A stretch of 64,000 bases of DNA from DASXBA01 sp036406475 (GTDB lineage Bacteria > Actinomycetota > Thermoleophilia > Solirubrobacterales > Thermoleophilaceae), in assembly GCA_036406475.1 (NCBI GenBank), contig DASXBA010000007.1, positions 16,870 to 80,869 of the forward strand, in the 5' to 3' direction. The translations under genes and the position numbers were made by a program. Of the stretch, positions 32,292 to 40,993 are shown piece after piece. Under the pieces are notes generated by a model. The model was not told where the DNA came from. It ran no database searches and saw only the letters and a program-made list of their open reading frames with translations. Numbering within the stretch: the first letter of the stretch is position 1; each line of letters begins with the position of its first letter.

Positions 32292-34310
32292 CTAGGCGAT
32301 CAGCTCCAGGAGCCGGTCCTCGTCGATGATCTCGGTTCCGAGCTCCTGGGCCTTGTTCCACTTGCTGCCGCCGGGGTCCGCGCCCGCCACCACGAAGTCG
32401 GTCTTGCCCGACACTGAGCCGGTCACCTTGCCGCCCGCGGCCTCGATCCGCTCGGTGGCCTCCTCGCGCGACATCCCGGGCAGCGTGCCGGTTATGACCA
32501 GGGTCTTGCCCGACAGAGGGCCCTCGGGCTCCTCGGCTTCGGCACCCTCGGTCTCGAGCTTGAGGCCGTGCCCACGCAGCCGCTCGACGAGCTCGCGGGT
32601 GCGGTCCTCGGCCAGCGTCTTGTGGATCGTGTCGGCCAGGATCGGGCCGATGCCGGGCGTCTCGACGATGCCCTCGGGGCTCGCCGCGATCAGCTGGTCG
32701 ACGGACCGGAACTGCTGGGCCAGGGCCCGAGCGTTGACGTAGCCGATGCCGGGGATGCCGAGGGCGTAGAGGACCCGGAAGTAGGGCGTGGCCTTGGACG
32801 CCTCGATCGACTCGAGCAGGTTGCGACCCGAGATCTCGCCGAAGCCGTCGAGGGCGGTCAGCCGCTCCTCCTCGAGCTCGTAGATGTCCGGGATGCTCTC
32901 GATCAGCTTCTCGGCGAGGAAGCGGCGCACGTTCTCCTCGCCCAGGCCCTCGATGTCCATCGCGCCCTTGCTCACGAAGTGCTTGACCGCCTGAAACAGC
33001 TGCCCGGGGCAGGACGCGCGGTTGGGGCAGATCGTCCAGACGCCGTCCTCGGGCTTGATCGTCGGGGTGTTGCAGGAGGGGCACCTCGCGGGCGGCCGCG
33101 GCGGCTTCGCTCGGCCCTTGCGCTTCTGGGCCTTGGCGGTGGGCGACACAACCTGCGGGATCACGTCACCCGCCCGGAGCACGATCACCTCGTCGCCCTC
33201 GCGTACCTCCTTGCGGCGCAGGTCCTCCTCGTTGTGGAGGGTGGCGAGCTTGACCGTCACGCCCGACACCTGGACAGGCTCGAGCACCGCGAACGGGACC
33301 ATGTGGCCGGTCCGGCCCACGTTCCAGGCGATCTGCTTCAGCGTGGTCGTGGCCGTGCTCGGCGCGAACTTCCAGGCCACGGCGCCGCGCGGCTCGCGCC
33401 CCACCACACCGAGGCGCTTCTGAAGCTCGAGGTCGTCGACCTTGACCACAACGCCGTCGATCTCGAAGTCGAGCCGGTCGCGGCGCTCCTCCCAGGCGCG
33501 GCACTCCGCGAGCGTCGAGTCGACCGTGTCGTGCACCTGGACGTCCGGGTTCACCTTGAAGCCGTGCTCGCGCAGCCACTCGAGCGACTCGTATTGCGAG
33601 CGGAACTCGATCCCCTCGTGCGCCCCCACGCTGTAGGACCACATCGACAGCGGCCGCGAGGCCGTGAGCTGCGGGTCGAGCTGGCGGATCGAGCCCGCGG
33701 CGGTGTTGCGCGGGTTGGCATAGGTCGGCTCGCCGGCCGCCGCCCGCTGCTCGTTCAGCTTGGTGAACGCCTCGAGCGGCAGGTAGATCTCGCCTCTGAC
33801 CTCGAGGAGCGGCGGTGCGTCCTCGATCCGCAGCGGGATCGCCTTGATGGTGCGGAGGTTCTGGGTCACGTCCTCGCCGATCTCGCCGTTCCCGCGCGTC
33901 GCGCCGCGCACGAGCACGCCGTCCTCGTAGACGAGCGAGATCGCCAGGCCGTCCACCTTCGGCTCCGTGACGAAGCGGATGGCGGCGTCCTCGACCCCTT
34001 CCTTCTTGAGCCGCGCCTCGTTCCGCTCCACCCAGCCGCGCAACTCCTCCTCGTTGCGCGCGTTGCCTAGCGAGAGCATCGGCTGGAGGTGCTCGACCTG
34101 CTCGAACTTGTCGAGCGGCTTGCCGCCCACCCGCTGCGTCGGCGAGTCGGGCGTGACGAGGTCCGGATGCTCGGCCTCGAGGTCGCGCAGCTCATTGAGA
34201 AGCGCGTCGTAGTCCGAGTCCGAGATCTCGGGGTCGTCGAGGACGTAGTAGCGGTGGTTGTGGTACTCCAGTTGCCGCCGCAGCTCGGCGGCCCGCTCGC
34301 CCGCGCTCAC
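32292..34310 (-). CDS. ligA: NAD-dependent DNA ligase
   Basis: 672 residues; seals nicks in replication and repair. GTG start overlaps the surE stop (GTGA). The adenylated lysine is K118 in EPKVDG. The OB fold follows, then the four-Cys zinc finger (CPSC ... CPNRASCPGQ), the HhH repeats (GFGEISGRN, GIPGIGYVNA, ETPGIGPI) and a C-terminal BRCT domain (SGKTLVITGTLPGMSREEATERI, given as a landmark). All LigA domains are complete. This is normally an essential single-copy gene. Confidence 0.97.
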   Translation of the reverse strand: MSAGERAAELRRQLEYHNHRYYVLDDPEISDSDYDALLNELRDLEAEHPDLVTPDSPTQRVGGKPLDKFEQVEHLQPMLSLGNARNEEELRGWVERNEARLKKEGVEDAAIRFVTEPKVDGLAISLVYEDGVLVRGATRGNGEIGEDVTQNLRTIKAIPLRIEDAPPLLEVRGEIYLPLEAFTKLNEQRAAAGEPTYANPRNTAAGSIRQLDPQLTASRPLSMWSYSVGAHEGIEFRSQYESLEWLREHGFKVNPDVQVHDTVDSTLAECRAWEERRDRLDFEIDGVVVKVDDLELQKRLGVVGREPRGAVAWKFAPSTATTTLKQIAWNVGRTGHMVPFAVLEPVQVSGVTVKLATLHNEEDLRRKEVREGDEVIVLRAGDVIPQVVSPTAKAQKRKGRAKPPRPPARCPSCNTPTIKPEDGVWTICPNRASCPGQLFQAVKHFVSKGAMDIEGLGEENVRRFLAEKLIESIPDIYELEEERLTALDGFGEISGRNLLESIEASKATPYFRVLYALGIPGIGYVNARALAQQFRSVDQLIAASPEGIVETPGIGPILADTIHKTLAEDRTRELVERLRGHGLKLETEGAEAEEPEGPLSGKTLVITGTLPGMSREEATERIEAAGGKVTGSVSGKTDFVVAGADPGGSKWNKAQELGTEIIDEDRLLELIA

Positions 34311-35125
34311 ACCTCGCGCGCCGCGGGGCGCAGGAGTCCGTCGAGGTCGAAGCCGGCGAGGTCCTCCACGCCGGCCTCGTCGGTGAGGTCGAAGTGGAGC
34401 GGGGTGACGGCTATCCGGCCGTCGGCGATGGCCGCGAAGTCGGTGCCCTGCTCGCGCTCGTAGTCCGGCTCCACGCCGTAGATCTGGTAGCGGCGGCGCC
34501 CGCCCTCCTCCTCCGCCAGCTCGAGCCGGTCGCGGTAGATGCGCTTGCCGAGCCGGCAGGCGCTGGCGCCGCGGATGTCCCCGGCGGGGCAGTTGACGTT
34601 GAGGAGGGTGCCCTCCGGCATCGGGACCTTCTCGAGCTCCTCGACCATCCGGGCGACGAACGAGGCCGCCTGGGCGAAGTCGTCGGCCTCCCAGCGACGG
34701 CCGGCGCGAAAGTCCACGAGCCCGCGCTCCGCTTGCTGGGACACGGCGATGGCGGGGATGCCGAGCACGATGCCCTCGAGCGCCGCGGCGACCGTGCCGG
34801 AGTAGGTGATGTCGTCGCCGAGGTTGGAGCCGTGGTTGATCCCGGAGACGATCAGGTCGGGCTCCGACTCCACCAGCCCGAGCGCGGCAAAGCGCACGCA
34901 GTCGACCGGCGTGCCGTCGGTGGCGAACCCTGTGCTGCCGTCCTGGAACTCGATCTCGTCCACCCAGAGCGGCCGGCGCGTGGTGATGCTGCGCGCGGTG
35001 GCGCTCCGGTTGGAGTCGGGCGCGATCACGGCCAGCTCGATCTTCGGCACCTCGAGAAGGGCGCGGCGCATGGCATGCAGGCCGGTGGCCTGGATGCCGT
35101 CGTCGTTTGTCAGGAGAACTCTCAT
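34307..35125 (-). CDS. surE: 5'/3'-nucleotidase SurE
   Basis: 272 residues. Removes phosphate from nucleoside 5'- or 3'-monophosphates. The metal site is formed by LLTNDDG (D8, D9), Ser in the region NRSATARS and Asn in SGINHGSNLGDD. The family length is 250-270, so this is complete. Upstream lies a 90-base gap with three consecutive hairpins; downstream it overlaps ligA, a linkage seen in several actinobacteria by my recollection. Confidence 0.95.
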   Translation of the reverse strand: MRVLLTNDDGIQATGLHAMRRALLEVPKIELAVIAPDSNRSATARSITTRRPLWVDEIEFQDGSTGFATDGTPVDCVRFAALGLVESEPDLIVSGINHGSNLGDDITYSGTVAAALEGIVLGIPAIAVSQQAERGLVDFRAGRRWEADDFAQAASFVARMVEELEKVPMPEGTLLNVNCPAGDIRGASACRLGKRIYRDRLELAEEEGGRRRYQIYGVEPDYEREQGTDFAAIADGRIAVTPLHFDLTDEAGVEDLAGFDLDGLLRPAAREV

Positions 35126-35134
35126 TGGTTACCC

Positions 35135-35209
35135 CCTGCGGCATCCTGCCGCAGGTCTGAGTTCATCGCCGCCATCCGGGCGGCGTGAACGGATCGACTC
35201 CGTCGATCC
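35135..35209 (-). repeat. Three back-to-back hairpins between truA and surE
   Basis: Hairpin 1: CCTGCGGCA/TGCCGCAGG (35135-35155). Hairpin 2: GTTCA and CGCCGCC paired with GGCGGCG and TGAAC (35161-35190). Hairpin 3: GGATCGAC/GTCGATCC (35191-35209). Stems are 8-12 bp, loops 3-5 bases. They fill the gap almost completely and could end the truA transcript, protect mRNA ends, or act as a regulator upstream of surE. Confidence 0.65.
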
Positions 35210-35215
35210 TTGAGG

Positions 35216-35935
35216 TTAGTAGCGCACCGATTCCAGATAGAGGCCGTGCGCCGCCATCTTGTCGCCGGCCTCGGGACGCGGCCGGCCCGTCAGCAGGTCG
35301 CGGTAGTGGTCGCGCGAGAGCCGCCCAGTCGCCACCGCGAGCATCGTCCCGACCAGCGTCCGCACCATGTGGCGCATGAAGGTGTCCGCCTCGATCCAGA
35401 AGGCGAGGACCTCACCGGGCTCCTCCAGCCACTCCGCCCGGAACACGTCGCGCTCGAAGCGGACGTGGTCGGTCTGGGTCGGGGTGAAGGCTGTGAAGTC
35501 GTGGCTGCCGAGCGTGGCCGCGGCGCAGTCGGCGAGAGCCTCGCGGTCCAGAGGCCGGCCCAGGTGGAGCGCGCGTCCGCGCTCGAACGGGCTCCCCGGG
35601 CTGCGCAGCTCCACGCGATAGCGGTAGGTCCGGCCGAGGGCGTCGCGGCGGGCGTCGAAGCCGTCGGCCGCACGCTCGCTCGCCAGCACGCGGACGTCGT
35701 GCGGCAGCAGCCCGTTGAGCCGCTCCGCGCTCGCCGGCTCACCCTCGTGGCTCGCCACCTGGCCGCGGGCGTGAACGCCGGCGTCGGTCCTGCCCGCGAC
35801 GGTGAGCTGCGCCGGCTCCCTTCGGATCGTCGCGATCGCCTCCTCGACCGTCTCCTGCACCGAGCGCAGGCCCGGCTGCCGCGCCCAGCCCGCAAAGCCG
35901 GCGCCGTCGTACTCGAGCAGGAGGCGGGCGGTCAA
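35216..35935 (-). CDS. truA: tRNA pseudouridine(38-40) synthase TruA
   Basis: 239 residues. Converts uridine to pseudouridine at positions 38-40 in the anticodon arm of tRNAs. The catalytic Asp is D51 in VAGRTDAGVHARGQVAS. The N-terminal block LLLEYDGAGFAGWARQPG and the late FMRHMVRTLVGTML match the family. Start overlaps the methyltransferase stop (35932-35935). In many actinobacteria truA follows the rplQ operon; here it lies 16 kb away from rplQ. Confidence 0.96.
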   Translation of the reverse strand: MTARLLLEYDGAGFAGWARQPGLRSVQETVEEAIATIRREPAQLTVAGRTDAGVHARGQVASHEGEPASAERLNGLLPHDVRVLASERAADGFDARRDALGRTYRYRVELRSPGSPFERGRALHLGRPLDREALADCAAATLGSHDFTAFTPTQTDHVRFERDVFRAEWLEEPGEVLAFWIEADTFMRHMVRTLVGTMLAVATGRLSRDHYRDLLTGRPRPEAGDKMAAHGLYLESVRY

Positions 35936-36738
35936 CCGCGCTTGCGCGCCACTATGAGCAAATAGGGCGAGTTGATCCGGAACGAGCCATCGTCGGCCTC
36001 GTTGAAGCGCTCCACGAGCGCGCGCACCTCGGCCATCATCGCGTCGAACTGCTCGGGCGAGAACGCCTGCCGCGCGGCGACCATCGTGGGCGCCGTGTCG
36101 GCGAAGCGGGCGGCGAACGACTCATAGGACTCGTCCTCCTGAAGCAGCTGCCGTGGCTCGCAGGTGACCGACGCGGCGACCCCCTCGAAGCGCTCGCGGG
36201 CGGTGTCCTCGACCCCCCACTCCTCGCTGAGCGGCACGTCCGGATCGGGCGGCGGCCCGAACTTGCGGCCGAGGGCGATCAGCTCGGCCGTGAACCCGCC
36301 GGGGATCCACGCGGTCATACCCACCGTGCCCCCCGGGCGGGCGACGCGGATCAGCTCGGTCGCCACCAGCTTCGGACGCGGGGCGATCATCGCGCCGAAG
36401 ACCGAGCCAACGCAGTCGAAGCGGTCGTCCTCGAAGGGCAGCTCCTCGGCGTCGGCCTCCACCCACTCGATCTCGTAGCCCTCTTCGGCAGAGCGGGCCC
36501 GGCCGCGCTCGACCTGGCCGGGAGACAGGTCGGACGCCACGACCTTCGCCCCCTCGTGGGCACAGGCCAGGGCGAAGTTGCCGTCGCCTGCCGCGACGTC
36601 GAGAACCTCCTGCCCCGCTGAGACCGCGCAGGCGTCGCGGACCGCCTCGGCGGCCGGTCGCAGCAGGTCGGATAGAACCGAGTAGTCGCCCTGGCTCCAG
36701 ATCCAGGCGTGACGCTGCTTTAGCTGCGCCAGATCCAC
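35932..36738 (-). CDS. Class I SAM-dependent methyltransferase
   Basis: 268 residues from the GTG at 36738. Motif I is VLDVAAGDGNFAL (SAM binding), followed by VVASDLSPGQVERGRARS and the post-motif LPFEDDRFDCVGSVFGAMI. The arrangement matches UbiE/small-molecule methyltransferases of the YcgJ-Ubie group. Substrate unknown. The open frame continues farther upstream into a divergent gene, so the GTG next to GGCGGG is a better start. It shares a transcript with truA (4-base overlap). Confidence 0.85.
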   Translation of the reverse strand: MDLAQLKQRHAWIWSQGDYSVLSDLLRPAAEAVRDACAVSAGQEVLDVAAGDGNFALACAHEGAKVVASDLSPGQVERGRARSAEEGYEIEWVEADAEELPFEDDRFDCVGSVFGAMIAPRPKLVATELIRVARPGGTVGMTAWIPGGFTAELIALGRKFGPPPDPDVPLSEEWGVEDTARERFEGVAASVTCEPRQLLQEDESYESFAARFADTAPTMVAARQAFSPEQFDAMMAEVRALVERFNEADDGSFRINSPYLLIVARKRG

Positions 36739-36784
36739 CCCGCCGAGCCTAATCGATCGCCCCTGGCGGTCCGATAAGAGACAG

Positions 36785-37234
36785 GTGATCCCCGCCGCCG
36801 TCCTGATCGCCGCCGCCGCCGCATCCACAGGGCTCTGGTGGCGCCGCCACCGCCGCGCCGACGCGCTGCTCAAGGAGCTAGGCCGCGGCCTGGCGCTGGC
36901 CGCCGAGGCGGAGGGCGTCTGGTGGCGGCTCGAGCGCCGCTACACGGACGACCTCTCCGAGCTCGCGCGGGTACGCCGCGAGCTCGCCCCGCTGCTCGTG
37001 AGGCGGAACAGCCGTTGGGAGCTCTGCACCTCCGACGACGGCTCCAGCTTCGAGCTCGCGATCCTGGCCCTCCCGGTCCGCGGCCCTCATCGCCTGCGCC
37101 GCCGCGGCCGCGCGCTCGGCTACCAGCGCCTGCTCACGGCTCGCGGCCACCACGGCGTGATCGCCTACGACAGCTTCGCCGAGAACGAGCGCTACCTGCC
37201 GGGTCAGCCGCAGCGCGCGAGCGCCGTGGCGTAG
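36785..37234 (+). CDS. Hypothetical single-pass membrane protein
   Basis: 149 residues, GTG start. A hydrophobic N-terminus (IPAAVLIAAAAASTGLWW) is followed by a charged, mostly helical domain with several basic clusters (LRRRGRALGYQR). It could be a membrane-anchored protein facing the cytoplasm. No known domain recognised. The last 31 bases overlap the convergent esterase gene. Divergent from the methyltransferase across 46 bases. Confidence 0.55.
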   Translation: MIPAAVLIAAAAASTGLWWRRHRRADALLKELGRGLALAAEAEGVWWRLERRYTDDLSELARVRRELAPLLVRRNSRWELCTSDDGSSFELAILALPVRGPHRLRRRGRALGYQRLLTARGHHGVIAYDSFAENERYLPGQPQRASAVA

Positions 37235-38034
37235 AAGCGGATGTAGGACCCCCAGTGCGCTCGCCAGTACGAGCGCTGGTGGGCGCCGGGCCAGTGCCGG
37301 ACCTTGATCGGGACGTGGCCGTCGCGCAGCGCCGCCACGAAGGCCCGGTCGCCGGGGTCGAACGGGTCGCGGGTGCCCGCGTCGAGCCACAGCGGCTGGC
37401 GCGCAAACCGGCGCGGGTGCGAACGGGCGACGCCGATCACGTCGTTGTGGGCGAAGTCGCGCACGTCGTCGAACGCGCCCGGGGCGGTCTGCGACGCCTT
37501 GGCCCACAGGGCCGGCGAGTGGCCGCCGACGGCGCATAGCCGGCGCTTCGAATGGAGGGCGAAGTCGTAGGCGCCGAAGCCGCCCATCGAGATGCCGCCC
37601 ACCGCCACGCGCGCGGTGTCGGTGCCGAAGCGCTCCTGAGCCTGGGGGATCACCTCGTTGTCGAGATAGGCGCGCCAGTCGCCGTCGTCGCGGTCGTGCC
37701 AGTAGGAATGGTCGCCGCCGTAGGGGAAGACGATCACCGGGGCACGCTTGCCCTGCCGCTGGAGCGCGGCGAACATCTCGCCGTCGAGGTTCGAGTCCTC
37801 GTTGCTGCCGCGCCCGTGGAGGAAGACGAGCAGGGGCCGGCCGCGACCGTCCGTGGCCGGCGGGATCACCGCGGTCTCGCGCAGCGTCCGGTCGAGGATC
37901 GCGCTGTCGACCTTGAAGTGCACCACCTGCGCGCCCTGCCTGCTCGTCCCCTCCTCGAGGTGGCTCACCGAGAGCGCGCCGACCACGACCGCGGCGAGCA
38001 CCAGCGCCGCCAGGCCGCCGAGCCAGTACCTCAT
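37204..38034 (-). CDS. Alpha/beta hydrolase (esterase D/antigen 85-like fold), membrane-anchored
   Basis: 276 residues. An N-terminal hydrophobic helix (WLGGLAALVLAAVVVGALSV) suggests a signal anchor or signal peptide. The catalytic fold carries the oxyanion block LVFLHGRGSN, the nucleophile elbow GISMGGFG, an acid near DAGTRDPFDPGD and a late His in HWPGAHQRSYW. This pattern fits esterases of the EstD/Fes/PHB depolymerase type. Start overlaps the S9 peptidase stop by 4 bases, so co-translated; perhaps both act on the same extracellular or peptide-like substrates. Confidence 0.82.
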   Translation of the reverse strand: MRYWLGGLAALVLAAVVVGALSVSHLEEGTSRQGAQVVHFKVDSAILDRTLRETAVIPPATDGRGRPLLVFLHGRGSNEDSNLDGEMFAALQRQGKRAPVIVFPYGGDHSYWHDRDDGDWRAYLDNEVIPQAQERFGTDTARVAVGGISMGGFGAYDFALHSKRRLCAVGGHSPALWAKASQTAPGAFDDVRDFAHNDVIGVARSHPRRFARQPLWLDAGTRDPFDPGDRAFVAALRDGHVPIKVRHWPGAHQRSYWRAHWGSYIRFYATALARCG

Positions 38035-39926
38035 GCCGGCTCGAAGCCGAGCATCCGCCCGTAGAAGGCGAGCTCCTCCTCGAGGCAGCGGACGATCGTC
38101 TCCTTGCGCCGGAAACCGTGCTGCTCGCCCTCGAATGCGAAGTACTCGTGGGACACGCCGTTCGCCTCGAGCGCTTTCACCATCTGCTCGGCCTGCGACG
38201 GCGGCACGACCTCGTCCTCGAGCCCCTGGAACAGGATCACCGGCGCGCGGAGCCGGTCCGCGAAGTGGATCGGGGAGCGCTCGCGGTACTTCTCGGCCTG
38301 CTCCGGATAGGGGCCGATCAGCCCGTCGAGGTAGCGCGACTCGAACTTGTGCGTGTCCTGGGCGAGCGTCTCGGCGTCGGCCACGCCGTAGTAGCTGGCG
38401 CCGCTCGCGAAGGTGTCATGGAAGACCAGCGCGCAGAGCGTGGTGTAGCCACCTGCGCTCCCGCCGTGGATGAGCAGGCGCTCGGGATCTACCTCGCCCT
38501 GCTCGCCGAGGTAGCGGGCCGCCGCCATGCAGTCGGCCGTGTCGACGATTCCCCACGTGCCGCGCAGCCGCTCCCGGTATTCGCGGCCGAAGCCGGTGCT
38601 GCCGCCGTAGTTCACGTCCACCACGCCGAATCCGCGGCTCGTCCAGTAGAGCAGCGCCCGGCGCAGCTCCGGGGCGCGGTGGCTCGTCGGACCGCCGTGG
38701 ATCTCGACCACGAGCGGGGGCTTCTCCCCTTCCGGCGCTTCGAACTCGCCATTGGCGGGCGGGTAGTAGAAGGCGTGCGCGGTCAGGCCGCCGTCGGTGG
38801 GGAACTCGATCGCGCGCGGCCGCGAGACCAGCCCGGGCTCGACCGGCTCGCCGTCCGCGGGCCGGAGCTCGGTCGGCTCGCCGTCGGGAAGGTCGACCGA
38901 CACGATCTGCGTCTCGCGTTCCGGGCTGCCGGCGATGAACAGGACGGTGTTGCCGCGGCTCCGCAGCGTCGGGAACTCGAAGGAGGTGTAGGGAAGGCCG
39001 AGGTCCTCGGGACCGTCGGCGCCCGGGCTGAGCAGGCAGAGGCGCTCCTCCGCCCGGTCGCAGCGAATGCAGGCGATTGCGCCGTCCCCGAGGAACGCGT
39101 ACGTCGAGCCCCCGAACAGCCACTGCGGGTAGCCGAGCTCGGCCGCCTCCGAGGTCAGCGCCTCCACCACGTTCTCGCGCTCGCGGTAGATGTTCCACCA
39201 GCCGCTGCGGTCGGAGACGAAGTGGAGGTCGCCGTCCGGGCTCCACTCCGGCTGCCAGATCGACTCGCCCGGACCGCCCGCCACCGGGCGCGGCGCCTCA
39301 CCGTCGATCCGGGCGTCCCAGAGCTCGCTGCCGTCCCAGGGCATGTTGGGGTGGTCCCAGCAGGTCCAGGCGATCCGCTCGCCGTCCGGGCTGATGCGCG
39401 GGAACGAGTAGAAGTCGCGGCCGGTCGCGAGAACGTCGGGCTCGCCCGAGCCGTCGGCTGGAACCGCAACCAGCTCGTTGACCACCTCGTCGCCCAGGTG
39501 GGACTCGCGCACGCAGACGATCTTGCTTCCGTCGGGCGTCGCGCGACCGTCGGCATAGCGCAGGCCGGCCGGCACGGCCGGCTCAGGGGTGATCGCCCGC
39601 GGCTCCTCGCCAGGGTCCTGGCGGTAGAGCCGCTGGTCCTCGAAGTCCGAGAAGAAGACGGTGTCGCCGTGCAGGAGCCAGGCGCCGCCGCCGTACTCGT
39701 GCACGCGCGTGCGGACGTAGAACCCGGGGGGCGTGACGTCCTCCGGCTCCCCGCCCGGCCGCCTGCGCACCAGCACCGTGCGTCCGTCCTCCGCGGGCCG
39801 GCCCTCGAGCCACCAGGCCGACCCGTCCGGGCCGAGCGCGGGCTCGGCCAGCCGCGTGCCGGCACTCGCCACCAGCTCGGCCATGATCGGCGAGCGCCAG
39901 GAGCCGTAGGGCGCCATCTCCGCCAT
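38031..39926 (-). CDS. Prolyl-oligopeptidase family serine peptidase (S9)
   Basis: 631 residues. The N-terminal part (APYGSWRSPI onward, to about residue 370) is a beta-propeller gate; the C-terminal part is the hydrolase with HGGPTSH, the nucleophile in IHGGSAGGYT, the Asp in GLEDEVVP and the His in GEQHGFRR. Cleaves oligopeptides, often after Pro or as dipeptidyl-/acyl-peptidase. No signal peptide, so cytoplasmic. In a minus-strand run with an F420-type oxidoreductase, a small membrane protein and an esterase. Confidence 0.93.
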   Translation of the reverse strand: MAEMAPYGSWRSPIMAELVASAGTRLAEPALGPDGSAWWLEGRPAEDGRTVLVRRRPGGEPEDVTPPGFYVRTRVHEYGGGAWLLHGDTVFFSDFEDQRLYRQDPGEEPRAITPEPAVPAGLRYADGRATPDGSKIVCVRESHLGDEVVNELVAVPADGSGEPDVLATGRDFYSFPRISPDGERIAWTCWDHPNMPWDGSELWDARIDGEAPRPVAGGPGESIWQPEWSPDGDLHFVSDRSGWWNIYRERENVVEALTSEAAELGYPQWLFGGSTYAFLGDGAIACIRCDRAEERLCLLSPGADGPEDLGLPYTSFEFPTLRSRGNTVLFIAGSPERETQIVSVDLPDGEPTELRPADGEPVEPGLVSRPRAIEFPTDGGLTAHAFYYPPANGEFEAPEGEKPPLVVEIHGGPTSHRAPELRRALLYWTSRGFGVVDVNYGGSTGFGREYRERLRGTWGIVDTADCMAAARYLGEQGEVDPERLLIHGGSAGGYTTLCALVFHDTFASGASYYGVADAETLAQDTHKFESRYLDGLIGPYPEQAEKYRERSPIHFADRLRAPVILFQGLEDEVVPPSQAEQMVKALEANGVSHEYFAFEGEQHGFRRKETIVRCLEEELAFYGRMLGFEPA

Positions 39927-39954
39927 TCGGCGGCAGTCTAGGAGCCGCGGGCCC

Positions 39955-40218
39955 TCAGCCCGGTCGCCGGCGCCAGCGCGGATCGTGCAGCCGGCGCTCG
40001 CGCTCCCGCCGCCGGTGCCGCTCCTCCGCCCGCGCGCGGTCCTCGCTCAGCCCGACCTCGAGGAACAGGAGCAGCAGCACCGCCCCGACACCGATCGTCA
40101 CGCAGGCGAGGCCGATCAGGTCGCCGGTGAAGCCGCCGACGAAGAGACCGAAGACGATGCCCGCGACCACCACCCCGGCCGCGGACCCGAACGCCATCAA
40201 GCGCGAGCGCGGATCCAT
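39955..40218 (-). CDS. Small two-helix membrane protein
   Basis: 87 residues: two hydrophobic helices (MAFGSAAGVVVAGIVFGLFVGG and LIGLACVTIGVGAVLLLLFL as landmarks) and a strongly basic C-terminal tail (RHRRRERERRLHDPRWRRR) that is probably cytoplasmic. No known domain recognised. It lies 3 bases after the LLM gene and 28 bases before the S9 peptidase gene on the same strand. Confidence 0.65.
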   Translation of the reverse strand: MDPRSRLMAFGSAAGVVVAGIVFGLFVGGFTGDLIGLACVTIGVGAVLLLLFLEVGLSEDRARAEERHRRRERERRLHDPRWRRRPG

Positions 40219-40221
40219 GAC

Positions 40222-40971
40222 TCAGTCGGCCAGCGCGTCGATCGCCGCCCGCACCTCGTCCGCCGCGGGCTGGGGGCCGAAACCGGTCAGGCACCAGGTG
40301 GCGCCCGCGTCGATCCAGGGCTGCGGATGGGTGCCCGGCGGGTTGGTCACGACCACGTCGAAGCCGGGGGCGCGGTCGGGCATGTCCGCCAGGAGCTCCC
40401 TCAGCGCCTCGGGCCCGGGCATGTCGATCGGGAAGAGTCCCTCGTAGCGGGCGGCGCGACCCAGCGGCCGGCGGTGCGGCCAGCGCGTGGCCACCCAGAT
40501 CGGGATCCGCGGCTCCTGAGCGGGTCGCGGCTCGAACTCGCCGCCCCAGTAGCCGACGACCTTCTCGAGGCCCTCGTCGAGCAGACGCGCCCGCGCGCGC
40601 GGGTCGCCCTCCTCGCCGAACCTGGCCGGGTCGAACTCGCCGGTGCGCTCGCTGCCGAGGCCGACGCCGAGCACGAGCCGCCCGGAGCTGAGACGGTCGA
40701 GCGTCGCCGTCTCGCGCGCGAGCTGGTGCGGACGGCGGCGCGCGACCGGGGTGACGAGCGGTCCGATCGTGAGGCGCTCGGTGGCCAGCGCCACGGCGGT
40801 GAGCGTCACCCAGGGATCGGCCAGCTCGCGAACCGGCTCGCGGTAGACGACGTGGTCCCAGACGAAGAACCCGTCCCAGCCTCGCTCCTCGGCCCGGGCG
40901 GCCAGCTCGGCCACCAGCGCCGGGTCGGATAGCTCCTCGAACGGCGCCACGAAGATCCCATTCAGGGCCAT
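40222..40971 (-). CDS. LLM-class (F420-dependent type) flavin oxidoreductase
   Basis: 249 residues from the ATG at 40971. The bacterial luciferase-like TIM barrel is seen in FFVWDHVV, GPLVTPVARRRPHQLARETATLDRLSSGRLVLGVGLG and IPIWVATRW (as landmarks). The R-x-P-x-x-L-A-x-E-x-x-T-L-D-x-L-S pattern is common among F420-dependent dehydrogenases of actinobacteria. The exact cofactor (F420 or FMN) cannot be settled. The ATG faces the divergent secreted-protein gene, with only 22 bases between starts. Confidence 0.87.
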   Translation of the reverse strand: MALNGIFVAPFEELSDPALVAELAARAEERGWDGFFVWDHVVYREPVRELADPWVTLTAVALATERLTIGPLVTPVARRRPHQLARETATLDRLSSGRLVLGVGLGSERTGEFDPARFGEEGDPRARARLLDEGLEKVVGYWGGEFEPRPAQEPRIPIWVATRWPHRRPLGRAARYEGLFPIDMPGPEALRELLADMPDRAPGFDVVVTNPPGTHPQPWIDAGATWCLTGFGPQPAADEVRAAIDALAD

Positions 40972-40993
40972 GCCCAGAGGGTACGATGGCCAC

